In this document: positions 11,840-22,794 of the stretch, piece by piece | Position numbering within the stretch: position 1 is the stretch's first letter | Layout: each line of letters begins with the position of its first letter | Source: Turritopsis dohrnii | Lineage: Eukaryota; Cnidaria; Hydrozoa; Anthoathecata; Oceaniidae | Length of the DNA: 64,000 bases | Direction: 5' to 3' | Assembly (NCBI GenBank): GCA_027922465.2 | Contig: BQMF02000010.1 | Coordinates: 868,001-932,000 of the forward strand | The notes under the pieces: model-generated | Seen by the model: the letters and a program-made list of their open reading frames with translations, nothing else | Databases searched by the model: none | Told to the model about the DNA's origin: nothing | Made by a program: the position numbers and the translations under genes

Positions 11840-13802
11840 CAATTCAAAAGAATTGCAAGCGTTTTTTAATGAAAAGGAGCAGGTGTCAGAAGATTTACGT
11901 TTTAAGAAGGTTTTGGGAATAGAGTGGGATTTAGACTCTGATGAATTTGTTTTTCGTTTCGGTGAGATTATTGGATTAGCAAAATCTTTACCTCCAACTA
12001 AGCGCAATGTATTAAAGGTTGCTGCCACCTTTTTTGATCCTCTTGGTTTTATTTCGCCCATCACTGCGCGCGTTAAAGCCATTTTTCAACTTCTTTGCAA
12101 GGATAAAAGTGACTGGGATAGCGATGTTCCTCCTGAGATACTATTAATATGGAACACGTTTTTAGATGATATAACACGTTTTGCTGAGTTGAGAGTAAGT
12201 CGTTTTGCTTATGTTAGCCCTAGTGAACGCTACGAATTTGTTACCTTGCATGGGTTTTGCGACAGCTCAGAGACATGCTATGCTGCAGTTTTGTATCTTC
12301 AAGTTAAGTTGCTCACTGAGACTAAAGTTTTCTTTATAGCTGCGAAAATCAAGGTTGCGCCTTTGAAAAAAATGAGTATTGCGCGGTTAGAGCTTTCAGG
12401 ATGTTTACTCTTGAGTGAACTTGTAGGGCAAGTTTTAGTTAATTTAAAAAGAAAGACTTCTATTGATGATATTAAATGTTGGTCTGACTCGCAAGTTGCT
12501 TTGTGTTGGTTGAAAGGGAAGAATAAAAATTGGACGCCTTGGGTTGAAAATCGTGTGGTGAAGATACGAAAGATTGTTGATAGTGATAAGTGGTTTTTTA
12601 TTTCGGGAAAGGATAATCCTGCAGATATTCCTACACGGATTTGTGAATTGAGTGATTTCGAGAGGTGGCTGAGAGGGCCTGATTTTTTGTTAGCAAAAGT
12701 AAGTAATTTTGATGATTCTTTTGATGTCGAGACGATGTTGGATGATACAGATGTCCTCGTCGAATCAAAAAAGTGCGTTAATCCTACAACTGCAACAACA
12801 ACAACTGTTACAACCGAAGAAGTTCCAGATATTGCTGAAGTTATTGACTGCAATCGATTTGGTTCGTTCAGCAAGCTAATTGGTACGACAGCCTTCGTTT
12901 TACGTTTTATTAAGATCTTGAAGTCGCGGGTTCAGTCAGATCGTTTCAACACAAAAACTTCAGGGCGGGAAGATGTTGACAAAGTTCACAACGTCAGTGC
13001 TGAGGAGAGAGAAGATGCTGTTCGAATGTGGGTCAAGTCGGAGCAAATTCATCTACGTGACTTGCCTCGATTTGACAAACTCCGAAAATCATTGAAGCTG
13101 TTCGAAGATAGACATGGGATCTTACGTTTGCAAGGACGATTTGGAAGTTTGGATTTGAATTTTGATGTTAAGTTTCCCGTACGACTTCGTGATAAAGACA
13201 GTTATTTTACTTGTCTGCTTATTCGTCATTGTCATGAAATGGTTTTACATACTGGCGTCGAGGCAACTTTAAATTTTTTGAGGAACAAATTCTGGATTGT
13301 TAAAGCTAGACAATCAATCAAATCTATTTTGCGAAGATGTGTCGTTTGTAAGCGCTATCAAGCGCGAACATTGTCTCCCCCAGAGACTCCAGATCTCCCT
13401 TCTTTTCGTTTTAGTGATGATTTTTCATTTTGTAATGTAGGGTTAGATTATGCCGGACCTTTATATGTCCGAGAAACCGCAAAAACCGTAGCCAAAAAGG
13501 TCTACATATTACTTTTTACGTGTGCTAGCAGCAGAGCCATTCATCTAGAGTTGGTACCAAACATGAAGTCACCAGCATTTATTAGAGCTTTTGAGAGGTT
13601 TATGTCAAGGAAAGGTGTTCCAAAATTAATTATTAACGATAATTTTCGAACTTTCAAGTCGAGAGATGCGAAATCTTACTTTTCTAAACTTGGAGTTCGA
13701 CAAAAGTTCATTTTACCCGCTTCTCCTTGGTGGGGAGGTTTTTATGAACGTTTAGTTCGTTCAGTGAAACTTTCGCTGAAAAAATCTCTTGTTCCCTTCT
13801 GA
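11811..13802 (+). pseudogene. BEL RNase H and integrase
   Basis: Continues the reverse transcriptase thumb (KVLGIEWD), then the RNase H-like domain (GFCDSSE, WSDSQVAL), then an HHCC-type zinc region ending in CVVCKRYQ, and the integrase core. The catalytic acids are seen in GLDYAGPL, in INDNFRTF (where S is more usual before the Asp) and in GGFYERLVR. Another frame break at about 13790-13802 separates it from the C-terminal part. Confidence 0.88.
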
Positions 13803-14458
13803 CGTATGAACAACTAGAAACTGTCTTATGTAAGAGTGAATTCGTCATCAATGGTCGTCCTTTAACTTACGTTTCGTCTGACGATCTCGAAGAAGCATTG
13901 AAACCCTTTCATCTACTTTTTGGTGGTAATGTTTCACATCCTCGTGAAGATTCTTTTGAAGACGCTCCAATCAATTCCAACAATGAAGAAACCAATCGCA
14001 GAGCAAAGTATATTCAAACTCTAATTCGGAAGCATTGGAAATCTTTTACGTCATATTATTTGAACGAACTTCGACAGCATCATTTGTACGTCAAAAAACC
14101 ATCATCATCTTCATATAAAGTACCATCAGTTGAAGACATTGTCATCATTCGCGACGATGTTCCGCTTCCAAGACAACGATGGAAGCTTGGAAAAATCATT
14201 GAATTGGATCGGGGTAAAGACGGTTTTGTTCGGGGTGTCAAACTGAAGACAGATGCCAACGAATCGTTTCGTCCTCTTCAAAAGATAATTCCATTGGAAG
14301 TCGCAGATTCCGTTGAATCAGATCCTATTCCTGTCGTTCCTATTAACGTTCAAGAAGATCAAATTCCAACGGCACACGAAATTAGTGAGAAAAGACCGAA
14401 ACGGCACGCGGCAGGCGAGGGACAATTGAGAAGGAGATTGATCGATAAATATACTTAA
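13803..14458 (+). pseudogene. BEL integrase C-terminal part
   Basis: The open frame holds INGRPLTYVS, typical after the BEL integrase core, and then the DUF5641-like C-terminal module with PRQRWKLGKI (proline, tryptophan and basic residues) and the NESFRPLQKI block. It ends at a natural-looking stop beside the purine tract. Confidence 0.8.
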
Positions 14459-14468
14459 CTTTGTCAAC

Positions 14469-14723
14469 GGGGGGAGTGTAAAAGAAATATAAATTTCTTT
14501 CGTTTTACTTTTATATCACTTTACCATATTTTGTTATTGTATCTACCATTTTTTATTTAACTAGTTCCCAGACTCTTTTATGTATATATTGGCGAGCACG
14601 TGTCTGTTCGCGTTCTTCTTTCTTGGACTGGGACAAGATAACATGCTATGTGACGTTCGTGTAATTCTTCGTGTCCACGTTGTTTTCCTCCTGTCCCTTT
14701 TTTCATGTTCGAGAAAGTTTAAA
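14469..14723 (+). mobile_element. Possible 3' LTR of the BEL element with purine tract
   Basis: The tract 'cggggggag' is followed directly by TGTAAAAG, the expected place for a 3' LTR start. The sequence runs to the edge of the second 561-bp repeat. Without a second copy, its length and end cannot be shown. Confidence 0.4.
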
Positions 14724-15286
14724 AACAAGTTTTCTTCAAGGAACAAACAGTGAAATAACTATCCGGTATACTGTCAAAGTCAATGGATAGTGAGTAACTG
14801 AGCATAAATTTGAAACCGTTTTTACCTCCAACAACTTTCTAAGATTAGTTACAAAGAAAGCCATCCACCCGGTAGTTTCATTAAATGGAACTAGAACCTT
14901 CGAATCATACGGTTATTCAGTTAGTTTAATGGCTTTTTCAAAGTTGAAGGGAAATTAAGCCTTTATCAAAAACTTTTTATATTAGCTGCAGAAAAAAATT
15001 TACTACACTTATCTAGGGCATCGGAACTGCCGAGAAACATTTTGCGATCTCCTTGCGACCTTGTTTATGCACAAATTCAAGCTCAAACTACTTGCATTGG
15101 CGATTGGACTGTTGTGTTATCGCTAACGGGAACTTAATCCCTGATGCTTACTTCGATAGCACTACTTCGCTGCAATTATCCATGATAACATAAAGTATTC
15201 GATACTATCATCTATCAATAAGAACTGAGCACTAGATGTCCATCTAGAATTGTTTGGGCAAACATAGCTATATCTCCATGTTTCGA
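14724..15286 (+). repeat. 561-bp direct repeat, copy 2 (563 bp)
   Basis: Near-identical partner of 7435-7995. Its right end runs into an exon-like minus-strand frame (15215-15400), so this copy may be the original place and the left copy the duplicate. Confidence 0.9.
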
Positions 15287-15400
15287 ATTGAATTCTTCCG
15301 CGGAAGCTCCTGCATCGGAATGTGCTTCGACAGTAACGCTGACCAATTTGATATTCATCTGTGGATAAAGGCAAGACGATTCTGAATTCGTGAATAACAC
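15215..15400 (-). pseudogene. Exon-like fragment of an unrecognised protein
   Basis: The frame reads through MNIKLVSVTVEAHSDAGASA and then KHGDIAMFAQTILDG, with balanced, protein-like composition, and crosses the border of the 561-bp repeat. The part VTVEAHSDAGAS loosely recalls VHTESDASLAT in the fragments at 15.6-17.0 kb, so it may be of the same family. Function unknown. Confidence 0.35.
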
Positions 15401-15584
15401 TTGTTTCGAATTTTTACGTTGCTTGTGAATGGTATATCACCTTTCCTCAGAAGGTTTAATAATCGCCTAGAAAATATTACCTGATGTACCTGTAAAGAAG
15501 CGCTAGCACTGCATGCTTGTCAAGTCCGTTTAACATTCGTTTTGTTATTCTCGAATCTGAAAGGATTGCAATACCTTTTGAGAT

Positions 15585-15840
15585 ATATATGCACTGTTTC
15601 ACCTGTTTCTTATGATCTCATCTCCACTGGTTTCGCTTCTACGCCCGTGTTCACTGACGCCCTTTACAAGAATGTAGATTTGAAATTCTCAGTCGAGGGC
15701 TTTCCAAAACAAATATATGATATACACAAGCAAAGGGAAGGTGTTGGCATTTGTGTATTGATTCAGTGACAGCGGTGTGCATACCGAAAGTGATGCGTCT
15801 TTGGCGACAGTTGTTTTGTACGAATCATGCGGGCGTGATT
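15585..15840 (+). pseudogene. Broken copy of the exon-like unit
   Basis: Matches the minus-strand unit at 16660-16986 over about 240 bases (VSPVSYDLI, STPVFTDALYKNV, KQIYDIHKQREGVGICVL), in opposite orientation. Relative to that copy it lacks two bases near 15767, which creates a TGA and then shifts the frame into the region matching VHTESDASLATV. A degraded duplicate. Confidence 0.6.
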
Positions 15841-16075
15841 TTTGCATTTTTGATGTTTTTATAAAATTCCATTTTTCTAAATTCAAATTTTCGAAACGTA
15901 GATGAATCTAGTTTTTTTGAAAAGTTGATTATCTCATTGAAGGATGTCTAAAAAAGAGTTAGCTCAAAAGTATGGTGTCCCAAAGAACACAATATCAATC
16001 TGGGCTAAGAATAAAAACAAATTATTGAACTTTTTGAAAAAAAATGACACAAAATCTGAGCGAGGGGAACTTCCT

Positions 16076-16140
16076 ACCCCTTTCTCGATATCTCGAACTT
16101 TTCTCCCGTTCCCCTGAGAGTTCGAGATATCGAGAGTCGA
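16076..16140. repeat. Hairpin with arms 'ctcgatatctcgaact'
   Basis: Arms 'tctcgatatctcgaact' and 'gttcgagatatcgaga' lie around a short C/T-rich loop. Similar words occur singly near 44.39 and 44.45 kb, suggesting scattered remnants of one palindromic repeat. Confidence 0.6.
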
Positions 16141-16254
16141 TTGTACCTTTATGAGATTTAAACAGCATCGACGATATTGATGGCATTGTTTCATGTACAA
16201 TATCAACGTCATGAAGTTGATATTAAGGTCTCAGAGAGCTTATCCTGACGGCGT

Positions 16255-16345
16255 CTTTTAGCTGTCACCCAAAACGAATGACTTTCGGTATGCACACCGC
16301 TGTCAAACTGAGTCAATACACAAATACCAAGAATTTTCACTAAGA
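16255..16345 (-). pseudogene. Small fragment of the exon-like unit
   Basis: Minus-strand reading gives GICVLTQFDSGVHTES, matching GICVLTQVDSDVHTES of the fuller copy (16660-16986). It covers only this middle part. Confidence 0.5.
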
Positions 16346-16557
16346 ATTTTCTGTAAAGCTTTTTTGATTTTGTGGTAGGTTGCTGGTCTTGTTAAAAGAT
16401 ATTATTAATGGCTTCAGGTAAATTGTGGATGGCTCTATAAACCAACAATATACATCACCACCGTCCCGAGTAGATACCTCTATCCTTTACCTTCTTTTAA
16501 TGACCCCTCACCACCTCCGATAAAAAAACTTCTGAAACATGCTGGAAAAGACAACTT

Positions 16558-16618
16558 ATTCAGCATTCGATTTTCATTTGCTTGTGTACATCATATATTT
16601 GTTCCTCTTGCTGCACAA
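16558..16618 (-). pseudogene. Very small fragment of the exon-like unit
   Basis: Minus-strand reading gives EEQIYDVHKQ, which matches PKQIYDIHKQ of the fuller copy, then diverges and stops. Confidence 0.35.
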
Positions 16619-16659
16619 AAGCAAGAAAAGAAACTTCTTTTTATCCTTTTAAGAAATTT

Positions 16660-16986
16660 CTATTTTTTTCTTCGAAGTCGAAAGTCGGTTGATTCTTGGC
16701 TAACACCGACAATAATGTCGTTGGTTGATCGGGATGATTCGTACAAAATAACTGTCGCCAAAGACGCATCACTTTCGGTATGCACATCGCTGTCAACCTG
16801 AGTCAATACACAAATGCCAACACCTTCTCTCTGTTTGTGTATATCATATATTTGTTTTGGAAAGTACTCAACTGAGAGTTTAAAATCTACATTCTTGTAA
16901 AGGGCGTCAGTGAATACGGGCGTAGAAGTGTAACCAGTGTGGATGAGATCATAAGAAACAGGTGAAACTCTTCGAAAATCCGCCAC
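16660..16986 (-). CDS. Fullest copy of the exon-like unit; possible exon of an unknown protein
   Basis: An open frame of 108 codons (STPVFTDALYKNV, KQIYDIHKQREGVGICVL, VHTESDASLATVILYES) ending in RRKK and a stop. No family recognised; no signal peptide or membrane segment. The presence of three other broken copies within 1.5 kb, in both orientations, suggests either a small gene family being lost or an exon carried by a repeat. Whether this copy is expressed cannot be told; the first residues may not be the real start. Confidence 0.4.
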   Translation of the reverse strand: MADFRRVSPVSYDLIHTGYTSTPVFTDALYKNVDFKLSVEYFPKQIYDIHKQREGVGICVLTQVDSDVHTESDASLATVILYESSRSTNDIIVGVSQESTDFRLRRKK

Positions 16987-17164
16987 TGATTAGAAAACTG
17001 GGTCACCTTTCTTTTACATGTCCAACTTTTTCTTCAATAGTGTTTTCCTGGCACGTGCAACAGTAAGCATAAGCAAATAATACCAAAGTTATCGAACCGT
17101 TGACAAATCCATTCACCAGAAAGAATAAAACGATGAAGCCATCTAAGTAATAAGAAGTCATACA

Positions 17165-17324
17165 GTTAATCTAACAAGATCCGATCATTAAAGTTTGTGG
17201 TCAAAAGTTTGTTATTTACGTCTGTAATAAACGAGCAAAACTGTTGTTATTGCCTCGTTCTTTCAAACGCAAATAACAGACTTTTGACCATAACGATAGC
17301 ATGATCGTATCTTGTTAGATTAAC
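17165..17324. repeat. Short TIR element (about 160 bp)
   Basis: The left end 'gttaatctaacaagat' plus 'ccgatcat' is the inverted match of the right end 'atgatcgtatcttgttagat' plus 'taac'. A second inner pair, 'ggtcaaaagtttgttattt' and 'aaataacagacttttgacc', extends the stem. TTAA at both tips could be a target duplication. Confidence 0.75.
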
Positions 17325-17460
17325 ACACTCGAAGTAGAGTATATCATTTGTATTAAGTAATGCCAGTCAATTCATCATCAGGCCCGTAGGAAGCAATTTA
17401 TTATTGAGGGGGCATAAAATCTGAAGGCGAACAAAAACGCCGTAAGGCGTTTTTGTTTTA

Positions 17461-17550
17461 AGCTGGGGGCTTGAGGGGCGCTTAGCGCCCCCCAACGGGT
17501 CCAGGGCAGAGCCCTGGTGGGGGTACAGGGGGCGAAGCCCCCGTTAGCTG
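17461..17550. repeat. GC-rich triple stem-loop block in the hAT element
   Basis: Three palindromes follow one another: ggggcgc/gcgcccc, ccagggc/gccctgg and gggggc/gccccc. This contrasts sharply with the AT-rich surroundings. A close relative lies at 56174-56251 in another hAT-type element. Confidence 0.8.
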
Positions 17551-17710
17551 GCGAATTTTCTCAAAATTTTAGATAAAAAGACTATTTTTGAACTATTTTC
17601 CAACAACAGATTGAAAAAGTTTAAATAGTTTTAAGAGTTTATATTTAAGAAAAATGTATAGATAAAAATGAGATAAAATGAGAGAAATAATGTACATAAA
17701 ATGAATGTTT

Positions 17711-18808
17711 TCAAGTTTGAGTAGCTTTACTCTGACAGGCTACTCTTCGTGAAATGTCAGAAGGGGAAAATGTTCCAAAAATTTGGCGTCGGTTATCTTT
17801 CCATTCAACAAACTCATTAGCCACCTTGATCAAATCAATCTTATCAGTCCTTTCTTTATGAATATGCATCAACATGATATGATTCAATCGTTTGTTTGTT
17901 GTTGTTGCACGAAGGTAGGTTTTTACCCGTCTTAGGGCAGAAAATGAACGCTCACTTACGGCATTTGTTGCGGGCATCACCAACAGTAGCTTGGCTAAAA
18001 TTACAACCTGAGGCAAGTGGCGTTTTTGAGCGAGACTGAGATTTTGAAGAAACGACACCAATTCACGAGCATTAACGACTGGCTCTTTTGCGTAACATTG
18101 AAGATTGATAAGTTGGGAGGCTAAGTCATCCTTTTTGAAGTCGTCCCCGAAGACTTCATGGACAGCATTAAGCTCTGTCGAGAACTGTTCCCCTTTTAAT
18201 GCTTTAAAGAACACTTCCTGTATGTTTTTATAAACTTCAAAATCAGGCTGATCAAAGCGAGATTTTATAGTTTCTGTTGCAAAATCTACGGCGTCACGGT
18301 ATATCTGACGATACATATCCTCTGGAGTTTCAGGATGGTGAGTGGTATCGGTATCTCCTTTTGATTTGAAATGGTCATCGATTCTTTTTGGGATTTTTCT
18401 CTTTCTAGGAAGGGACGCATCATTAATACCCAAGCGAGTTTGGCTCAATTGGACAAGTCCCCAAAAACCTTCGAATGATTCATCACTACGAATCTTCGCT
18501 AATGCTTCCACTGTGTTTGCTGCAGTTGACTGACCTTCAACAGCAGTGCATTCCTTATCTTGTAGTGACTTGGAGAGGTTATCTGTTTGCTTGAGAATGA
18601 CTTTCCCCAAATGACACCCGAAAATGAACTTGAAATTCTTCATGTAGGACCTTACTCCGATGATCCGCGCTCTCATTTCGGGATCCGTAACACCATTCTC
18701 TAATGACCAGTCCCATAAATCAATTAGTTCTTTGTAATTGTCAATCATTGCTTTGCAGGACTCTCCTCGGATGGTCCAACGAGTTGGTGAAAATGCATGG
18801 ACACTTGG
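17711..18808 (-). pseudogene. hAT transposase, C-terminal part (ZMYM-type)
   Basis: The first Met is at 18748 (345 codons), but homologous sequence is open upstream to about 18808 and includes SPTRWTIRGES, a block found in the middle of ZMYM-like hAT transposases. The RNase H-fold end and the dimerisation region are clear (PATNAVSERSFSALRRVK, near residues 259-276). The N-terminal zinc finger and first catalytic part are missing; the break lies at an A-rich run near 18810-18825. A remnant of a deleted element rather than a working gene. Confidence 0.85.
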
Positions 18809-18906
18809 AAAAAAAAAAAAAACAGCAATAAAAAAAATTATTTTTGAAAGATTATTGGGGGGGCAACTGCCCCTGCTGCCCCCCCGGTTGCTACGGGCCT
18901 GATCAT

Positions 18907-19426
18907 TAAGTCAAAAAACTAAGCCTACCACAAACACAGGAAGCGTGCAGATCTCGTAAGTAACAACCTGCTGTGAAATTGATTAGTCTGAAAGAGAGTA
19001 GACACTTACCAAAAATATTTGCGGCTTCCATATTTCAAAATATGCTTTATATTATTATATTATGTATTGATGACTCCCAGAAAGAAGAACAGCAACAACA
19101 TCTATCGAGAGAAATAAAATACACCCTTATCATACGAATACAATTCGTCGAATGGATAAATCTTTTTCAAAATGACGTCAAATTTTCAAAAAACATAAAC
19201 GGATGACGCAACAGCACCTGATTATCCAGACAACTGCAACATACAATCCAAGTTTATCAGTCTGTGATCGAGACAAATATCCAGATTCCATTTCGGTATG
19301 AACAAATTTGTCATATCTTCCTAACACCCCATCCACACGCATTTCATCAGTGGAAAAATAATTATCTATCACCTCAATTTGATTTACAAAATGGTTCCTT
19401 TTTAGAACTTTTCCCTTGCTATAGTT
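18907..19426. other. No gene recognised
   Basis: AT-rich; nothing supported. Confidence 0.4.
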
Positions 19427-19594
19427 CTGTGGTAGAAAATAATGACCCCTTAGATTATTTTGCCCCCTCATGGTTTACGCTTATGACTTGTTAGATTTTC
19501 TTTGTTATTGTTGGGTTAGGGTTAGGGTTAGGTCATAAGCGTTAACCACGGAGGGAGTCAAAATAATCTAGCGGGTCATTATATTCTACTACAG
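19427..19594. repeat. Inverted-repeat element with telomere-like loop
   Basis: The arms (from 'ctgtggtagaaaataatgac' on the left to 'gtcattatattctactacag' on the right) pair over about 60 bases, with 'acgcttatgac' and 'gtcataagcgt' at their inner ends. The loop holds 'gggttagggttagggttagg', three units of the TTAGGG telomere repeat. Confidence 0.8.
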
Positions 19595-21377
19595 TTTTCA
19601 CCAGTCCCCTAGTGTGTTTCCTAAAGTTGTTCCAGGTCTTTGGTGATGTATCAGGTGTTAGCATGTTTTAAAGGTATCAATTATGGCGGCGACATCCGTA
19701 AATCGAAAAGGCTAAAAACCCTGGGTTCGAAGTTGGACTCGGATAAGGATATGATGACACAACACGCATTGAAAACGAATCCAGAAGTGAACTCTACACA
19801 GCTTGAAGATTCGAAATGATCATCTTCAGAAGGCTTAGACATCGAACCATTTAATTCGGATGCATCATACACTATACAAGAATACTATAATATCGCGGTA
19901 TTTCCGCTAAACAACATCGTTTAGGGTTTCTCTACTCTGCTGACCCAACAGTTATTGAAAATGATTCTATTTTTTAATTTGACAGGTGGTTTCTAGACGA
20001 CAATCTCATCTTATTTATTTATTTATTTATTTATTTATTTGGGCAGCCGAAATTTCAAATACTTTTGTTCGTTTGTTTCAATTTCGTCTTGAACATTCCC
20101 TGGGAACTTTCGTTGAGTAGAGTTAAAGCAAACAAGCAAATTATGGTTATATGATTATCTAGTTCAGGGTTACAAAATTGTTGACAAAAAAAGGTAATAA
20201 ATAAATATTATGACTATGATACAAAACAGTTATAAAATTCATAAAAAAAAACCTCGCCTGTTAATTTATAATTCTGTCAGTTATCCATTTCTAAAGAAAT
20301 CTCACTAAACATTACAATTCTCTAATTTTCAGTCCCCAAATTCCAACCAATTAAATTTACCTTGATGAAAACACATCAACAGAACCAGAATCCTCCACAT
20401 CTCGAATCCTCCACAGAACTCATGTAAATAAAGTTGCTAAACGTGATCTCGACGTGAAAATCTGCACCAGCATCAAGCACAAAGAAACTTTCAGGCTTGT
20501 AGTGCACTCCCCAATAACTGAAACCTCCAAAAAGACCTGTTTAACTTACAGAATGTTCAAGTTAACGGAGGTTCGGGTTATCAAGCAATATGTATGGAAA
20601 AATATTAGTGGAGAACAAAGCGGAATTTAAAAACGGTTTTAGTAACCGCTGTAATCTGTATGGGAAAATATTACTGAAGATCGAAGCGTAATAGAAAACC
20701 AGTTCCAACTATCGCTTTATTATACTGGCCATAGATACAAACGCCAAACACTGCCGAAGATCGCAGATCATATTAGCAAAATTAGAAAATTTGCACGAAA
20801 GCTTTCCGGGACATGTTCTGCCTAACAGAAATCCGACAAATCAAAATCACGAATGGCGTATATCAATCCAAGCGAAGTGATGGCCGTATAACACAAAACA
20901 CGGCAACAGAATCTGGTTTCTACGGAGCTAAATGTCAACCCACATAAAAACATTGTACTTTCACAATGTAGTGAAAGGGAAGCGACACGACACGGCAAAG
21001 ACGGAGGCGATGCCGACGCACAGTTTTACATTTGAGAACCGCTAAACACGTTGTCAGGACAATTGAGTATCACTCGGTTCACGAGAGACAGGATTACCAC
21101 AAGAACGAGTGGTTCACTTGTACCAACTAGTCCTATGGCGTGTCGCGTCTTTTGCACTCAGATGCGTCATGTCGAAAGTGTAACGTCGCGAAGTATCGTC
21201 GGCCTGAACATTTACTTCTGGTGGTGGGGTTTTGGATCGTATTGACGATGATTTCACCAACATTTTCGCCTGAAGGATACAAAATAATCCCAGATTCAAC
21301 AACAGAATAAATAAATATTAATAAATAAATTAATATACGGGGAAATAATACAGCAGAATTAGATAAAAAGTCACGAA
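19595..21377. other. No gene recognised; ATTT microsatellite
   Basis: A run of TTTA units lies at about 20010-20040. The rest shows no gene or family I can name. Confidence 0.45.
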
Positions 21378-22762
21378 AACCCGGACAAAATTAATATAAA
21401 GATAAAATTTGGCACAGTGACTTAGAAACATGTCAGGAATGATAAAAAAAAGCCCCATTAATAGAGTATGAGAAAGGTCCCATTTGGAATTCATCAAACT
21501 TTTTGCAGGAAAGTCTTATAAAAATGTTTGAAAGAACGAGGCATGACGTAATTTTATGCTCACTGACCCAAGCAAATTTAACAAGGTTTTCAACATGAAT
21601 TTTGCTCTTCCAAATGGGACCTTTCTCATAGTGATAGTGTTCAAGTTTCTGGGCAAAATGGTGGTTTCAACAATCGGAATGGTAAGAAAATTACAACTGT
21701 GACTTTCACCGGGTTTCGGAGTGGGTGAAAAATAAGAAACTTAATATTAAGAAACTTTTGGAACTATAAACATGGATTTTCAGCAAAAAAAATAAGAAAC
21801 TTTTTAGAACTAGGTCCTTCGCCAGGTTTCTTATAAAAACAAACGTGTAACTGGACATCCAACCCTGTTCGAAGAGTGGATTAGAAGTTAAAAAAAGGAT
21901 AGTGCGTACTTAAATAACAGTTGAGTATCACCTGCCCGCTGTTTTACCCCAAATACAACAAGGTTTCCAATCCAAATAAAACTTATCAGTATTCTCGTTA
22001 ACTAAGACGTAAACTTTGACTAGGTCGTTAATACACTTTTTCATCACCACGTTCTTTAACAAATGTTTTTCTGCAGTTATGATGGACAGTGATCTTTCTC
22101 ATGGGTTCTGATGTCAATGCACATTTTAGATGCCTTAAAGGAAAGGGTGCATTTTCTCCATCCCATTGTAGTTTCTCTTGTTTCAAAATTAAAACAAACA
22201 TAAATCAATTGACGTCGCTGACATTCAAATTAAGAAATCTCCTTGTCATTGTAAGAGAGGAGAAATAGAAGCAAAGTAAAAGTAACAAGAGTTGTTCATT
22301 TTTTAGAGGTCCTTTCACCTCTGCCTACGTAAATAAGAATATGCTCCCAGTCTCAAAACCACTGAAGCGCCCGGTCTTATTCGAGTCTTTACGTTAAAGA
22401 AAAATTGAAACAAAGAAATGTACATATCTCTGGTATCAATACAAGAACTTTTAAGCTTTTTCGTTCATTTTTGGAAAATAAGATGCGTTGAAAAACTGAT
22501 GGATTATATGATATTAACAGCCCCTTTGGCCTAAATAGGGTTAACTTACTCTTTCTGGGACACTTTATTGTAATATATTGCAATTTATATCCATTTTGAA
22601 AAATTGTTTTAGCATTGAAACAAGCTCTCCATTGGTGCACAATACTTGTAGATCCACCATTATGAATTTGAGGTATTGATGGGGCTTTTTTTTTGGTCAT
22701 TGCTGACATGTTTCTAAGTCACTGTGCCAAATTTTATCTTTATATTAATTTTGGTTGGGTTT
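21378..22762. repeat. Inverted-repeat element, about 1.4 kb
   Basis: About 85 bases at the left ('attaatataaagataaaatt', 'tggcacagtgacttagaaac', 'atgtcag', then an A run and 'agcccca') recur inverted at about 22680-22762. Inside, a second inverted pair 'aggtcccatttggaa' (about 21477) and 'ttccaaatgggacct' (about 21612) makes a nested palindrome. No coding part. Confidence 0.75.
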
Positions 22763-22794
22763 TTATGCAATTCTCCCTCCCTAAAATTTGTTGA

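Larger units (their letters stand above)
9085..14723 (+). mobile_element. Decayed BEL/Pao LTR retroelement
   Basis: Gag, zinc knuckles, aspartic protease, reverse transcriptase, RNase H and integrase follow in BEL/Pao order. The frame is broken at about 9495 (shift), 9995-9997 (TAG stop), about 11813-11823 (T run, shift) and about 13790-13802 (shift), so it is non-functional. The coding end at 14458 is followed by a purine tract 'ggggggag' (14469-14476) and a TGTA that could start a 3' LTR. No matching 5' LTR was found upstream, so the element is incomplete or rearranged at its 5' end. The left limit is uncertain. Confidence 0.9.
17379..18901 (-). mobile_element. hAT transposon, internally deleted, with 5-bp target duplication
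   Basis: Ends CAGGCCCGTAGGAAGC on the left and GTTGCTACGGGCCTG on the right form the terminal inverted repeats. ATCAT flanks both sides (17374-17378 and 18902-18906). It encodes only the C-terminal part of a transposase on the minus strand, so it cannot move on its own. A GC-rich stem-loop block lies between the coding stop and the left end. Confidence 0.9.

Noticed and set aside
12299..12874. 191-codon frame on the minus strand
   Set aside because: Antisense shadow of the BEL RNase H and linker coding region; low-complexity Ser/Thr/Val runs.
7435..15286. 561-bp repeats as LTRs of the BEL element
   Set aside because: No TG...CA ends, no purine tract directly before the right copy and no primer site after the left one; the purine tract with TGTA lies 250 bases earlier.
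19510..19545. Nearness to a chromosome end
   Set aside because: Only three TTAGGG units, inside a hairpin element and surrounded by ordinary sequence and genes.
22389..22709. Final DGK exon
   Set aside because: Lies inside the 21378-22762 inverted-repeat element, and has no convincing match to DGK C-termini beyond a few basic residues.
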